Below are positions 8,573 through 16,873 of a stretch of 44,373 nt of DNA, piece after piece. The stretch spans positions 1-44,373 of the forward strand of contig JBBRWC010000020.1 in the NCBI GenBank assembly GCA_038246255.1. Reading direction: 5' to 3'. Each line of letters starts with the position of its first letter. Positions within the stretch are counted from its first letter, which is position 1. The position numbers and the translations under genes are program-made. The DNA comes from RI-242 sp038246255. GTDB lineage: Bacteria > Planctomycetota > UBA1135 > GCA-002686595. Under the pieces are notes generated by a model. It made no database searches and was not told where the DNA came from. It saw nothing but the letters and a program-made list of their open reading frames with translations.

Positions 8573-8868
8573 TTAGTCGCTTGCGCTTTCCCGCGACGCA
8601 TCGGTTTTGAGCGCGCGGGCGGCAGCGCTTCCCGCTCTCGCTCGCCCGCCTGGCTGTCGGTGATGTCGACTAAAGCGCCGAAGGACCCACGGGTTCGCCC
8701 ATTTGAATCGAACAGGGGAGCCGTGCAATCGAACCTCGTCACAACGGAGCCATCGGCGCGCACGATCTGGTGCTCCTCCCAGTCCGCCCAACACGCGCAG
8801 CCCCGTGCGGCGGCCTCGCGCTCACACCGGTCAGGCGACCACGCCCATCGCGCCACAGATTGGCCTCA
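8573..8868 (-). pseudogene. Decayed PAS/PAC domain fragment
   Basis: Reading the minus strand from a TGA at 8866-8868 gives ARWAWSPDRCEREAAARG, then EEHQIVRADGSVVTRFDCTAPLFD and GSFGALVDITDSQAGERERE. This is the second half of a PAS domain with its PAC motif (RADGSV...G...DITD). No credible start codon, N-terminal half or output domain is present. After ERERE the frame runs antisense through the response regulator gene. A natural-looking ending in another frame (ARALKTDASRESASD, stop at 8573-8575) implies a frameshift. An inverted-repeat element begins 25 bases upstream. It is probably the relic of a sensor kinase or cyclic-di-GMP protein broken by rearrangement. Confidence 0.6.
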
Positions 8869-8893
8869 AGATGTGATCCGCCGCGCAACGGGA

Positions 8894-9099
8894 CTAGCCC
8901 GGGTTATTCATCTGGTTTTCGAGCAGACGAGCCCAAATCTTCGCCTGGCGGCACTTTGCGGCCGCGGGATCCACAGTCGATCTTGAACAGGTCAACGAGG
9001 GACGCCCGTGGTCGCAAAGCGCCGCCCGGCGACGAAAGACGGCCGAAGGCCGCCGGTTGGGCCGTCTGGTTGGAAAGCGCACTGAATCATCCGGGCTAG
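8894..9099. mobile_element. MITE-like inverted-repeat element, copy 1
   Basis: 206 bases beginning CTAGCCCGGGTTATTCA and ending in the diverged complement GAATCATCCGGGCTAG. The central part pairs with itself: a GGCGGCACTTTGCGG segment near the left is complementary to CGCAAAGCGCCGCC on the right. The right half carries a GGC(C)GAAGGCCGCC hairpin. There is no coding capacity. It is homologous along its length to the elements at 13130 and 22750 and is the most diverged of the three. It lies between the PAS relic and the MscS gene, ending 12 bases before that start codon. Confidence 0.8.
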
Positions 9100-9111
9100 C
9101 GCACCGTTGCC

Positions 9112-10443
9112 ATGTTGAACACTGTCCGCCGACTGGCGCTCGCAGCGCTTTTTCTGACGAGCCCCAGCGTGGCTGCGCAGGACATCCTTGAAACGGCGCC
9201 CGCGGTCGAACTCCCCCGCATCGAGGTCAGTGCCGTCCCCGCGGACGCCGCCATCCAGGAACGGCTGGGTTCGATTTTTGAGCACATCCCGGGGCTCGAA
9301 GACGTTGACGTCGAAGTGCGTTCGGGCGTCGTGACGCTCCACGGCACCGTGCCAAGCGCCCGCGCCGGGCGGGACGTGCGCGCAATGGCGCAGCGTACGG
9401 AAGGAGTGCTGTTTGTCGACGATCGACTGGAAGCCAAAGTGGATCTTGATGCCCGGCTTCGCCCCGCTACGCAGCGGTTCCTCGAACTCGGCGGCGACAC
9501 CCTGCGGATGCTGCCGCTCGGCGGGGTGGCCGCGGGGGTGTTTGCACTGTTCTGGCTGGCCGGTCGATGGTTAGGCAACCGCAGTACCTTGCTGCGGCGC
9601 CTGGGATTGTCGGACCTGGGTTCGCTTCTCGCGCGGCGCATCGTGCGCACGGTTGTGACGGGCGCGGGGCTGGTGGTCGCACTCGACATCCTGGATGCCA
9701 CCGCCGTCGTCGGCGCGTTGATCGGTGTGGCCGGGGTGGTGGGCATCGCCCTCGGCTTCGCCTTTCGCAACATCGTCGAGAACTATTTGGCCGGAGTGCT
9801 GCTGAGCGCGCGCAATCCGTTCGAGATCAAGGACCTGGTGCAGGTGGGCGACTTCCTCGGTCACGTTGTGCGGCTGACGTCGCGCGACACGGTGCTGATG
9901 ACGCAGGAGGGCAACCACCTGCGCATTCCCAACAGCATGATCATCACGTCCGCGATGACCAACTTCACGCGCAACCCCCTACGGCGGTTCGATTTCTATG
10001 TGGGTGTCGGGAATGACGTGGACCTCGCCGCCGCACGCCAAATGGGCGTTCAGACCCTCGCGTCCGTCGATGGTGTTCTATCCGAACCCAAGCCGCTCGT
10101 GCAGATCGCCGAGTTGTCGGACAGTGCCGTGCGGTTGTGGTTCCTGGCGTGGATCGACCAGCGCACAACCGACTTCCTGAAGGCCCGCGGTGAGGCTATT
10201 CGCCACGTCAAGGGTGCCTTCGACGCGGCGGAGCTCGACATGCCTGAACCGATTTACCGTGTGCACCTACGCGACAGTCGCACTGGGCCCGATGCGGATG
10301 ATTTGGCCCCAAAGGCAGGCGCCAAGCAGCGTTCGAGCACGGGTGCAGCGCTCCAGCCCGCGGACACCACCGTCGATCGCACGATCGACGCTCAAGTAAC
10401 CGCCGAACTGGCAAGCTCGGACGAGGAGAATCTACTGAAATGA
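9112..10443 (+). CDS. BON-domain mechanosensitive channel (MscS family)
   Basis: 443 residues. A signal peptide (cleavage near AAQ, residue 22) leads to a BON domain (about 44-107; VDVEVRSGVVTLHGTVPS). Three membrane helices follow (about 132-155, 177-194, 199-233). The last, GALIGVAGVVGIALGFAFRNIVENYLAG, is the pore-lining TM3 of MscS channels. The cytoplasmic beta domain starts at NPFEIKDLVQVGDFLG and contains the typical IPNSMI. MscS channels release solutes on hypo-osmotic shock; BON domains bind the cell envelope, so this channel is probably tethered at the periplasmic side. The ATG lies only 12 bases after the inverted-repeat element, with no clear Shine-Dalgarno sequence. The last 50 residues are a polar, probably disordered tail. 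Confidence 0.9.
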   Translation: MLNTVRRLALAALFLTSPSVAAQDILETAPAVELPRIEVSAVPADAAIQERLGSIFEHIPGLEDVDVEVRSGVVTLHGTVPSARAGRDVRAMAQRTEGVLFVDDRLEAKVDLDARLRPATQRFLELGGDTLRMLPLGGVAAGVFALFWLAGRWLGNRSTLLRRLGLSDLGSLLARRIVRTVVTGAGLVVALDILDATAVVGALIGVAGVVGIALGFAFRNIVENYLAGVLLSARNPFEIKDLVQVGDFLGHVVRLTSRDTVLMTQEGNHLRIPNSMIITSAMTNFTRNPLRRFDFYVGVGNDVDLAAARQMGVQTLASVDGVLSEPKPLVQIAELSDSAVRLWFLAWIDQRTTDFLKARGEAIRHVKGAFDAAELDMPEPIYRVHLRDSRTGPDADDLAPKAGAKQRSSTGAALQPADTTVDRTIDAQVTAELASSDEENLLK

Positions 10444-10464
10444 CCGTCGCCCTGCGGGGCGGGT

Positions 10465-12240
10465 TCAGGCCGCGTCGATGGCCGGCCCGTAACTGCTGGT
10501 CCGGCGGCATTGGGCTTCAAGCAAGGCGCGTGCCCGCGGCTCGGGCACAGGTTGGCTGAAGAGGAAGCCCTGAGCCTCGTCGCACTGCATCACCCGCAGG
10601 AACGCGAGTTGGCTGCGCGTTTCCACGCCTTCCGCGATCACGCGCAGTTTCAGGCTGCGACCCATCAGGATGATCGACGTCGAGATCGCGGCGTCGTCGG
10701 GGTTCGTGTTGATCTCGCGGATGAATGAACGATCGATCTTGAGCGAGTCGATCGGGAAGCGCTTCAAGTACGACAGCGACGAGTAGCCGGTGCCGAAATC
10801 GTCGATCGAGATGTGGATGCCCTTCGCCTTGAGGCGCCGCAGGATGGCCGCGGCGGAATCCACGTCGTGCATCAGCATCGACTCCGTGAGCTCCAGTTCG
10901 AGCCACTTGGGATCAAGATCGACTTCGGCCAGCGCTGCCATGACGTCTTCGAACAGGTCCGCCGCTCGGAACTGGGCCGACGACAGGTTGACCGCCATGC
11001 GGATGGGCGGAAGACCCTCCATCTGCCAGCGTTTTGCGTCGCGGCAGGCCTGACGCAGAACCCAGCTTCCGATGGGGATGATCATCCCCGTCTCTTCTGC
11101 GAGCGGAATGAACTGGGCTGGCGAAACGAGCCCGAGTTCGGGGTGGCGCCAGCGCACGAGGCCCTCGAAGCCCACGATGCGCTCGGTCGCGATCTCGACC
11201 TTGGGCTGGTAGAAAAGCTCGAGTTCGTCGTTCGCGACCGCAGTGCGCAAACGGGTCTCAAGACTGTGTTTTTCGAACGCGGCGGCATTCAGCGCACTCG
11301 AATAATAATGCAGGCTGTTGGGGCCCTCGGCGCGCGCGTCTTCGGCCGCAGCCAGCGCGTGCGCGAGCAGGTCTTCGGGACGCGAACCGTCGTCGGGGTG
11401 GAGCGCGATGCCACCGCCGATCTGCAGGCAGTGGTCGGAATCCTGACAGTGGATCGGGCGCGACAGGGTTTCGATCAGACGACGGCCGACGTTCGAGGCG
11501 TCGTGGGGCCGCGCAAGCTCGACCATCACGAGGAAACCGTCCGCGCCGTTGCTCGCGAGCTGGACGTCGTGGTGATCCCCCACCACACGCGCCAATACGT
11601 CGTTGTCGCGCAAGGAATGACGCAACCGTTGGCCACACTCGGCGAGCAGCGCCGAGCGGACGGTCTCCGACACGTTGTTGGGCTGGGTGGGCCGCACCAG
11701 GAGCACCGCAAGGCGATGGCCGCGGCTGCCTGCGCGCGCGATTCCGCGGGCAAGGTGCACGAGGAAGTGTTCGCGACCCGGGAGACCGGTGGCGACATCG
11801 AGCTCGTTCCCATCGAGGCGGTCGACCGCACCCGACCAGCGGTCGCTGATGTCCTGCACAAAACCGCGTGGCGTGTTGTCGCTGGAGCGGGTAAAGCGCA
11901 GCGTGCGCCGACCCGCTTCACCGACCGCGAGTACAACTTCGAGGCTCGCGCGCGAGTCGACCGCTGCCTGCCACCAGGCTCGGCAGCGCTCGCGATCGCC
12001 CTCGCTGGCCGCGTCGAACACGCGGCTGAGATCGACCGTGTTGCCGCCTGCCGCGAGATCCCCGAACAAGCGCGCGCCCTGGGTGGACAGTTGCAGCCGC
12101 CCGTCGAGTTCGACCGTCCAGGAACCCACCTCGCCGAGGCGCTCGAGCTCCGCAATCCAGTGGGCGCCCCGCGGCTCCGCCGCCGGAAGGGGGTGTTGCG
12201 AAACGGCGGATCGAGGGGCGGAAGGGGCGGGCTCGTGCAC
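10465..12240 (-). CDS. Cyclic-di-GMP phosphodiesterase, PAS - inactive GGDEF - EAL
   Basis: 591 residues. The GTG start is supported by AGGAG four bases upstream. A PAS-like region (about 30-130, ending FVQDISDR) precedes a GGDEF-type domain (about 150-310) opened by DVATGLPGREHFL. Its signature is NGADGF in place of GGDEF, so cyclase activity is not expected. The EAL domain (about 330-580) is complete: EGLVRW with Glu359, MAVNLSSAQF, LELTESM, IDDFGTGYSSLSYL, KIDRSFI and AEGVET. Known EAL enzymes with these residues hydrolyse cyclic-di-GMP to pGpG; the degenerate GGDEF may sense GTP. No transmembrane segment is seen, so it should be cytoplasmic. It converges with the MscS gene, 21 bases between stops. 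Confidence 0.9.
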   Translation of the reverse strand: MHEPAPSAPRSAVSQHPLPAAEPRGAHWIAELERLGEVGSWTVELDGRLQLSTQGARLFGDLAAGGNTVDLSRVFDAASEGDRERCRAWWQAAVDSRASLEVVLAVGEAGRRTLRFTRSSDNTPRGFVQDISDRWSGAVDRLDGNELDVATGLPGREHFLVHLARGIARAGSRGHRLAVLLVRPTQPNNVSETVRSALLAECGQRLRHSLRDNDVLARVVGDHHDVQLASNGADGFLVMVELARPHDASNVGRRLIETLSRPIHCQDSDHCLQIGGGIALHPDDGSRPEDLLAHALAAAEDARAEGPNSLHYYSSALNAAAFEKHSLETRLRTAVANDELELFYQPKVEIATERIVGFEGLVRWRHPELGLVSPAQFIPLAEETGMIIPIGSWVLRQACRDAKRWQMEGLPPIRMAVNLSSAQFRAADLFEDVMAALAEVDLDPKWLELELTESMLMHDVDSAAAILRRLKAKGIHISIDDFGTGYSSLSYLKRFPIDSLKIDRSFIREINTNPDDAAISTSIILMGRSLKLRVIAEGVETRSQLAFLRVMQCDEAQGFLFSQPVPEPRARALLEAQCRRTSSYGPAIDAA

Positions 12241-12450
12241 GGGACTCCTGACGGTTGGCGGGGACGGTCCCCTGCGTCATCGGCCTCCACCACCGACCCC
12301 TTGAGCACGCGCCCCGCCGAGCGGCGCGAACGGGACGGTTAGGGGGCCCGAGTGGGACACGGACCGACCTCTTCCGGCCATCGCGAGTGCCCGATCGGCA
12401 CCTGGCGCATAGCGCGTCGCTGGGTCGGGCGGTCGGGTCCCCTTCGCGGC

Positions 12451-12834
12451 TCAGCCGGCGCCGAGGTCGCCGTCGAGCAGTGCCAAGGCGGCCCCGGTGG
12501 GGCGACCAATCGCCGCTTTCGACCCGCGGACGAGGATCGGCCGCTCCAGCAGCACCGGGTAGGCGACGAGGGCTGCCGCGACCGCCGCGGGGGTGGCGCG
12601 GTCCCCGAGCCCAGCCCGGGCGTAGGCACTTTCCTTGCGCCGGACCGCGTCGGCAAGGGGGCTGCCGAGCCGCCGTGCCAGGTCGGCGAGCTCGGCCTTG
12701 TTGAGCGGCTCCTCCAGGTAGAGCCGGACGGCAAACGGCACACCGCGCGCGTCGAGGGCGCCTTTGAGCTCGCGGCTCTTCGAGCAGCGGGGGTTGTGCA
12801 GGAGCAGCAGCGAGTCGTCTTTGGGAAGCGCCAT
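12451..12834 (-). CDS. ArsC-family (arsenate reductase-like) protein
   Basis: 127 residues from the ATG at 12834. The thioredoxin-fold start LLLLHNPRCSKSRELKG has the single catalytic cysteine (Cys17) of the glutaredoxin-coupled ArsC/YffB class. The end, LLERPILVRGSKAAIGRPTGAAL, matches the conserved RPI-(V)-IGRP closing motif. Members reduce arsenate using glutathione and glutaredoxin, but many chromosomal members have no proven role. No arsB, arsR or acr3 lies beside it, so an arsenic operon is not indicated. The frame stays open for 89 codons upstream, but that extension is Ala/Arg/Pro-rich and dissimilar to the family, so the shorter start was chosen. Confidence 0.85.
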   Translation of the reverse strand: MALPKDDSLLLLHNPRCSKSRELKGALDARGVPFAVRLYLEEPLNKAELADLARRLGSPLADAVRRKESAYARAGLGDRATPAAVAAALVAYPVLLERPILVRGSKAAIGRPTGAALALLDGDLGAG

Positions 12835-13129
12835 GGGATCCGTTTCGACGGCCACACAAGCTACACCCTGGGGCCGCTCTACGAGTGCACCGGCGAAAAT
12901 CACCGCAACCGAACCGCGCGGCGACCAGTCGGGGTGGCTGGGCGGGGGTGGTGGGCCCGCAGAGTTCGATTTTGCAACCGCCCGGCCCGCGGCCCGCGCC
13001 GCGCCCGAAGCAGATCCATCGCTCGCTCCCTTCGACGTCGCGTTTGCCTTCGACGTCGTTCCAGCGGCTGCTCGGTGGAACGCGAATGCCCGACGAAGCA
13101 AGCCCTGCGCTACCGGTCGCCCGCGGATG
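12835..13129. other. Gene-free stretch upstream of the ArsC-like gene
   Basis: 295 bases between the ArsC-like start and the second inverted-repeat element. Both strands have open frames rich in Ala, Gly, Pro and Arg, as expected by chance at this GC content, and none resembles a known protein. The promoter of the ArsC-like gene should lie here, but no boxes could be assigned. Confidence 0.4.
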
Positions 13130-13334
13130 CTAGCCCGGGTTATTCATCAGGTTTTCAAGCTGACGAGCCCAAGTCGTCGCCTGGTGGTGCTTTGCCGCCG
13201 CGGGATCCACAGTCGACCTTGAACAGGTCAACGAGGGACGCTCGTGGTCGCAAAGTGCCGCCAGAGGGCGAAAGGCGGCCGAAGGCCGCCGGTTGGGCCG
13301 TCCGATCGCAAAGCTGGTGAATAACCCGGGCTAG
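13130..13334. mobile_element. MITE-like inverted-repeat element, copy 2
   Basis: 205 bases. The ends CTAGCCCGGGTTATTCA and TGAATAACCCGGGCTAG are perfect complements. The match continues imperfectly inward for about 40 bases (TCAGG-TTTTC-AAGC-TGACGAGCCCAA against the complement of the right arm). Inside are a long imperfect hairpin (left TGCTTTGCCGCC, right GGTCGCAAAGTGCCGCC) and a perfect GGCGGCC-GAA-GGCCGCC hairpin. It encodes nothing. The right 79 bases are identical to those of copy 3. It ends 9 bases before the GTG start of the LOG-family gene. Confidence 0.85.
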
Positions 13335-13343
13335 AACCCTCCC

Positions 13344-13970
13344 GTGGCAGCCATCGCCGTCTTCTGCGAATCACGCCCCGGCCGCATCCCTGCGTTCGCC
13401 GCGATGGCCGCGCGCCTTGGAGGCCTGCTCGCAGCGCGCGGAATTGAAGTTGTGTACGGCGGCGGACGTGTAGGGCTGATGGGGATCCTCGCCGACGCAG
13501 CACTCGCCGCGGGCGGCAGCGTCACAGGAGTCATCCCGCGCGCGCTGCTGGAAACGGAAGTCGGTCACCGCGGCCTGCGACAGCTCCTGGTCGTCGAAAC
13601 GATGCACGAGCGCAAGGCGAAGATGGCGGAACTCTCGGACGCCTTCATCGCGCTGCCCGGCGGTTTCGGCACCCTGGAGGAACTGTGCGAGGTGTTGACC
13701 TGGAGCCAATTGGGTTTCCACGACAAACCTTGCGCCCTGCTCGATGTGGAAGGGTACTTCGAGCCGCTCGTCGCGCTCTTCGACCGCGCCGTCACCGAGG
13801 GGTTCGTGCACCCCGCGAATCGGGCATTGGTGATCGAAGAGCGCGACCCGGAGCGGTTGCTCGACCGCCTCGCGACCTGGCGCATGCCCCAGCGGCCCCT
13901 ATGGATCACGGCGGAGCCCGAGGTCCCGCCCGAGTCCGCCGACTCCGATCGCGGAAGCCAAACGCTGTGA
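13344..13970 (+). CDS. LOG-family nucleotide phosphoribohydrolase (TIGR00730-type)
   Basis: 208 residues from a GTG start. The Rossmann-like N-terminus (AAIAVFCESRPG, VVYGGGRVGLMG) leads to the family signature: MHERKAKMAEL followed by PGGFGTLEEL. The motif Arg/Lys and the PGGxGTxxE residues are complete. Characterised LOG proteins cleave cytokinin riboside 5'-monophosphates or AMP-like nucleotides to release the base. Bacterial members may make cytokinin-like molecules or recycle nucleotides. The C-terminal 20 residues are an acidic, proline-rich tail. The start sits only 9 bases after the inverted-repeat element, so signals for transcription must be inside or upstream of that element. Confidence 0.9.
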   Translation: MAAIAVFCESRPGRIPAFAAMAARLGGLLAARGIEVVYGGGRVGLMGILADAALAAGGSVTGVIPRALLETEVGHRGLRQLLVVETMHERKAKMAELSDAFIALPGGFGTLEELCEVLTWSQLGFHDKPCALLDVEGYFEPLVALFDRAVTEGFVHPANRALVIEERDPERLLDRLATWRMPQRPLWITAEPEVPPESADSDRGSQTL

Positions 13971-14007
13971 TGTTCCGCATGTCGATGCACACGCTGGAGC
14001 CGATCGC

Positions 14008-14859
14008 GTGCGAGTTGCCGAAGAAGCCTTGCGGAACCGACCGGGCCAGGGTCTCTTCACGGCCGTGCCCGACGATCCCCCCGTGTTGACCGGCTTCGCC
14101 CTCGCGTTGGCCGCGGGCCTGGTCGCCGCGCTCGCCAACGCCCTCGGTGCGCCGATCGGCGCCTGGATGGGCCGGCCCGGGGCGCGCTCGGAGAGCCTCC
14201 TACTCGGCCTCACCGCGGGCGTGATGCTCGCCGCCTGTTTCACATCGCTTTTTGCGCCGGCGCTCGAGTTCGGACGGAGCGGCGCGGGTCCGCCCTTTGG
14301 TGCGGTGGCTCAAATCGCGCTCGGGGCCGCCGCGGGGGCATTCGCGGTGGCTTGGCTGCACCGCCACACCCCCCACGAGCACTTCATCAAAGGCCCCGAG
14401 GGCGCCGATCCCGCCCGACTCGCGCGGCGCTGGCGGTTTGTCTTCGCGATCGCCCTGCACAACATCCCCGAGGGGCTGGCGCTGGGTGTCGGCGCCGCAA
14501 CCGGCGACGCCGCGGTCGCACGGCCGTTGACACTGGGCATCGCGCTGCAAAACCTGCCCGAAGGTGCGATTGTGGCCGCGTCCCTGGCCAGCGTGGGTTA
14601 CTCCCGACGGCAGGCCATCGCCGTGGCGGTGGTCACGGGGCTCGTCGAGCCGGTGCTCGCGATGGTCGGCTACTGGGCATTCGCTGGCGCCGGCGCGGCG
14701 CTCCCGTTCGGGCTGGCGTTCGCGGCGGGTGCGATGCTGTTCGTGGTGGCCGGCGAGGTGATCCCCGAAGCGCACCGCGACGGGACGGGCGACCGCGCGA
14801 CATGGGGACTCGTGTTGGGCGTCATCGCGATGGTCGCGCTGGACGCATTGGTGGGTTAG
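14008..14859 (+). CDS. ZIP-family divalent metal transporter
   Basis: 283 residues. The GTG at 14008 is preferred because GGAG lies eight bases upstream; a second in-frame GTG at 14065 would start just before the first membrane helix. About seven hydrophobic helices are visible. The two metal-site signatures are present: HNIPEGLALG in helix 4 and QNLPEGAIVA in helix 5, plus AGEVIPEAH in helix 6. A His-containing loop (HRHTPHEHF) lies between helices 3 and 4, as is usual for ZIP proteins. The family imports zinc, iron or manganese; this is the GufA-like bacterial branch. The metal cannot be told from sequence. It follows the LOG gene by 37 bases and may be co-transcribed. Confidence 0.9.
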   Translation: MRVAEEALRNRPGQGLFTAVPDDPPVLTGFALALAAGLVAALANALGAPIGAWMGRPGARSESLLLGLTAGVMLAACFTSLFAPALEFGRSGAGPPFGAVAQIALGAAAGAFAVAWLHRHTPHEHFIKGPEGADPARLARRWRFVFAIALHNIPEGLALGVGAATGDAAVARPLTLGIALQNLPEGAIVAASLASVGYSRRQAIAVAVVTGLVEPVLAMVGYWAFAGAGAALPFGLAFAAGAMLFVVAGEVIPEAHRDGTGDRATWGLVLGVIAMVALDALVG

Positions 14860-15301
14860 CGGCACGGAAAAAAGAATTCGGAAACAACGCGTGAAACCGA
14901 CCGCGCGGCCGCGGGGTCTAGGGTGGGTGGGTGGGGGGTGGGCCCACCCCGCGCGCGCACGCGCCCGGACCGCCGATATGCAGGTCGGTTGCACGCAGAA
15001 AGAAAAACGTCGTCAACCGCACGAACTCGGCGCCAACCCCGCACGCAATACCGCAACCTCAACAAACAACCGCAACCCGCCACACAACCCCGAGCGCCGA
15101 CGCACGCCGTCCACGATCGGCGCGCGCGGAAAACCCGCGATCCGCGCTCGGTGCTGCCCCCGCGCCCCGAAACACGCCGAGCGGGTGCGCCGCGCGGGCT
15201 CGCCGGGCGCAACAGGCGCCGGTGGAGAGTTGCGCGAACTCGCCACTGGCGCGGTGGATGCCGCCGGTCGGCTGGTACCTTGGCGACGTCTGCCGCTCGC
15301 C
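14860..15301. other. 442-base non-coding stretch, with A/C-rich tract
   Basis: The interval between the ZIP gene and the lipoprotein gene has no convincing gene. It holds a G-run cluster at 14913-14943. From about 15030 to 15110 there is a striking A/C-rich plus strand (ACCGCAACCTCAACAAACAA and similar), depleted in T and G and unlike any coding sequence in the window. Frames remain open through it only by chance. It may be a long 5' leader or an unknown RNA. Confidence 0.5.
14913..14943 (+). promoter_or_regulatory. G-quadruplex-type motif
   Basis: Successive runs read GGGG-TCTA-GGG-T-GGG-T-GGG-T-GGGGGG-T-GGG. Six G-runs are separated by loops of one to four bases, which more than satisfies the intramolecular G-quadruplex pattern. 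It is 54 bases past the ZIP stop codon on the same strand. Confidence 0.6.
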
Positions 15302-16873
15302 ATGTTCCATCCCCGCCCCACGACCACCGGCGCGGCGCTCGCCCTCGCCGCCTGTACGGTCCTCGCGTGCCGATCCGCGCCGGAACCGCCGCCGCCCCTC
15401 GTCGGTTATGCGTCGGCCCAGCACCGGGGCGGCTCGCTCCTTGGCGGGCCATTGAGCGCCGCCCTCGCGGCCGCCCCCTCCGACCCCGCCCAAACGTTCG
15501 CGGTGCGTGTCGTGTTCCTGGCAGCGCGCGCGCAGGACGTCTCCGAGTGGCCTTTCGCCTCGGCGAGCGCGCGCGTCATTGCACGCGACGGAGGCGACCG
15601 CGCCCTCGGCGCGGCAGCTCAGCTCACGCGCGGCACCCGCTTGCTCGCGGGCGAGGATGCGCGCGATTGGCTCGAAGCCCACGGCGCGGCCCCGTTCGAG
15701 GCCGAGCTGTACGGAGCGCTGGCCGCTGGACGAAGCGCTCACTTCGAAGCGCGCGCCCACCTGGGCGGCGCGGCGCAGCTCCGCCCACAACCGCGGCTCG
15801 ATACACCGCTCGGCATCGAAGCACCGCTCGAGACGCCGGCGCCTCGCGCGCCCGCTGAGACATCAAAGAGCGCCCACGACGGGGGAGCCGCGGGCAGCGA
15901 AATCGGGGGTGCAGGCGCCCGAGCCAATCCCCGCGCCGACGCGTCCGGATCGGCGGGATTTGCGCTTGAGCTCCACCGGAGACTCGGCGACGACACCGTC
16001 GAGCTCGGCATGGCCGTGCGACCCGGCGACGGGGACCGCGAAATGCTCGGCGAGCGCGTCGTGTTCGACGTTGCCCTCGAAGTGAGCGCGACCGTGCTCG
16101 TCGCCTGGCCCCAGCCCAACGCACGCGTGCTGGTCGCCGCCGTCTGGCTCGAACCGCCGCCCCAGGAATCCCAGGATCCCGAGGGTTACGCGCGCCACGT
16201 GGAACGTGTCGCGCTCGCGGATGCCCAGGCACTGGAGCGAGCCGAGGAAGTCCTATCGAGCGGGCGCGCAGTCGGCCCCGAGGAAGGTCGCCTGCTCCAG
16301 TTCGCGCACGCGTTCGCGGCGGCGGGCTCGGGCGCACCGGCCGAACGCCGCTCGGCACTCGTTTTCATCACGGGAACCGGCGGCTCGCCGCTCGCCGCCG
16401 ACGTCGCCCTCGTCGGAGACGACACGCGGCTCGATGATCTCGTTCTGGCCCTCGCGGACGAAACCGCTGACGGCGCTCCGGATGCGGCGACGGAAAACCG
16501 CATTCCGCGGCTCGTCTGGCGGCTGGAACGTCGTGCGTGGCTCGCGTTGGCCCAGGATGCACGCGCCGCGCGCATCCAACCGGCGGAGCAGGCGCTTTTG
16601 CTGCGCCACGCGGGCGAAGTTGGCCGCGCCCCCGGGCGTTTGGCCGAGATCGCCGACGCGAGCAAGTCCTTCGACGAGATGTTCGCAGCGCTGGTGGCCG
16701 AGAACCGCATCTTCTTGGCCGATTCAAGCCCCGCGGCGCGCTCGCGGGCCCACGCGTGGCTCACCGCCCGCGGTTTGGGAGTCGCAAACTTCGATCCACT
16801 CAGCGACGTTCGCACACGTCAGGCCGCGCTCGCGGGCGAGCTGCAAACACCAACAAAGATGGACCCGCGATGA
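15302..16873 (+). CDS. Putative exported lipoprotein of unknown function
   Basis: 523 residues from the ATG at 15302. This start puts a signal peptide at the front with two possible lipobox cysteines, LAAC (Cys18) and VLAC (Cys23), followed by a proline-rich spacer. Much longer upstream frames exist but run through non-coding A/C-rich sequence and destroy the signal peptide, so they were rejected. The mature part is Ala-rich and mostly mixed helix/strand. A low-complexity linker (about residues 180-215) separates two regions. I do not recognise a family. It overlaps the giant DUF748-like gene by four bases (ATGA), so a shared envelope function is likely. Confidence 0.65.
   Translation: MFHPRPTTTGAALALAACTVLACRSAPEPPPPLVGYASAQHRGGSLLGGPLSAALAAAPSDPAQTFAVRVVFLAARAQDVSEWPFASASARVIARDGGDRALGAAAQLTRGTRLLAGEDARDWLEAHGAAPFEAELYGALAAGRSAHFEARAHLGGAAQLRPQPRLDTPLGIEAPLETPAPRAPAETSKSAHDGGAAGSEIGGAGARANPRADASGSAGFALELHRRLGDDTVELGMAVRPGDGDREMLGERVVFDVALEVSATVLVAWPQPNARVLVAAVWLEPPPQESQDPEGYARHVERVALADAQALERAEEVLSSGRAVGPEEGRLLQFAHAFAAAGSGAPAERRSALVFITGTGGSPLAADVALVGDDTRLDDLVLALADETADGAPDAATENRIPRLVWRLERRAWLALAQDARAARIQPAEQALLLRHAGEVGRAPGRLAEIADASKSFDEMFAALVAENRIFLADSSPAARSRAHAWLTARGLGVANFDPLSDVRTRQAALAGELQTPTKMDPR

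Noticed and set aside
12835..13101. 89-residue N-terminal extension of the ArsC-like protein
   Set aside because: It is Ala/Ser/Arg/Pro-rich, differs from the family and is explained by chance open frames at this GC content.
8894..13334. Inverted-repeat elements read as structured RNA genes
   Set aside because: The terminal symmetry, CTAG boundaries and near-identical copies fit a mobile element better. A transcript cannot be excluded.
15030..15110. A/C-rich tract as a CRISPR or repeat array
   Set aside because: No unit of constant length recurs; it is only a compositional bias.
14891..15301. Long upstream start of the lipoprotein gene
   Set aside because: It would translate the G-run cluster and A/C-rich tract and bury a clear signal peptide.
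16537..16869. Upstream extension of the DUF748-like protein
   Set aside because: It overlaps the lipoprotein gene in another frame and is Arg/Pro-rich; the ATGA-coupled start gives a proper anchor helix.
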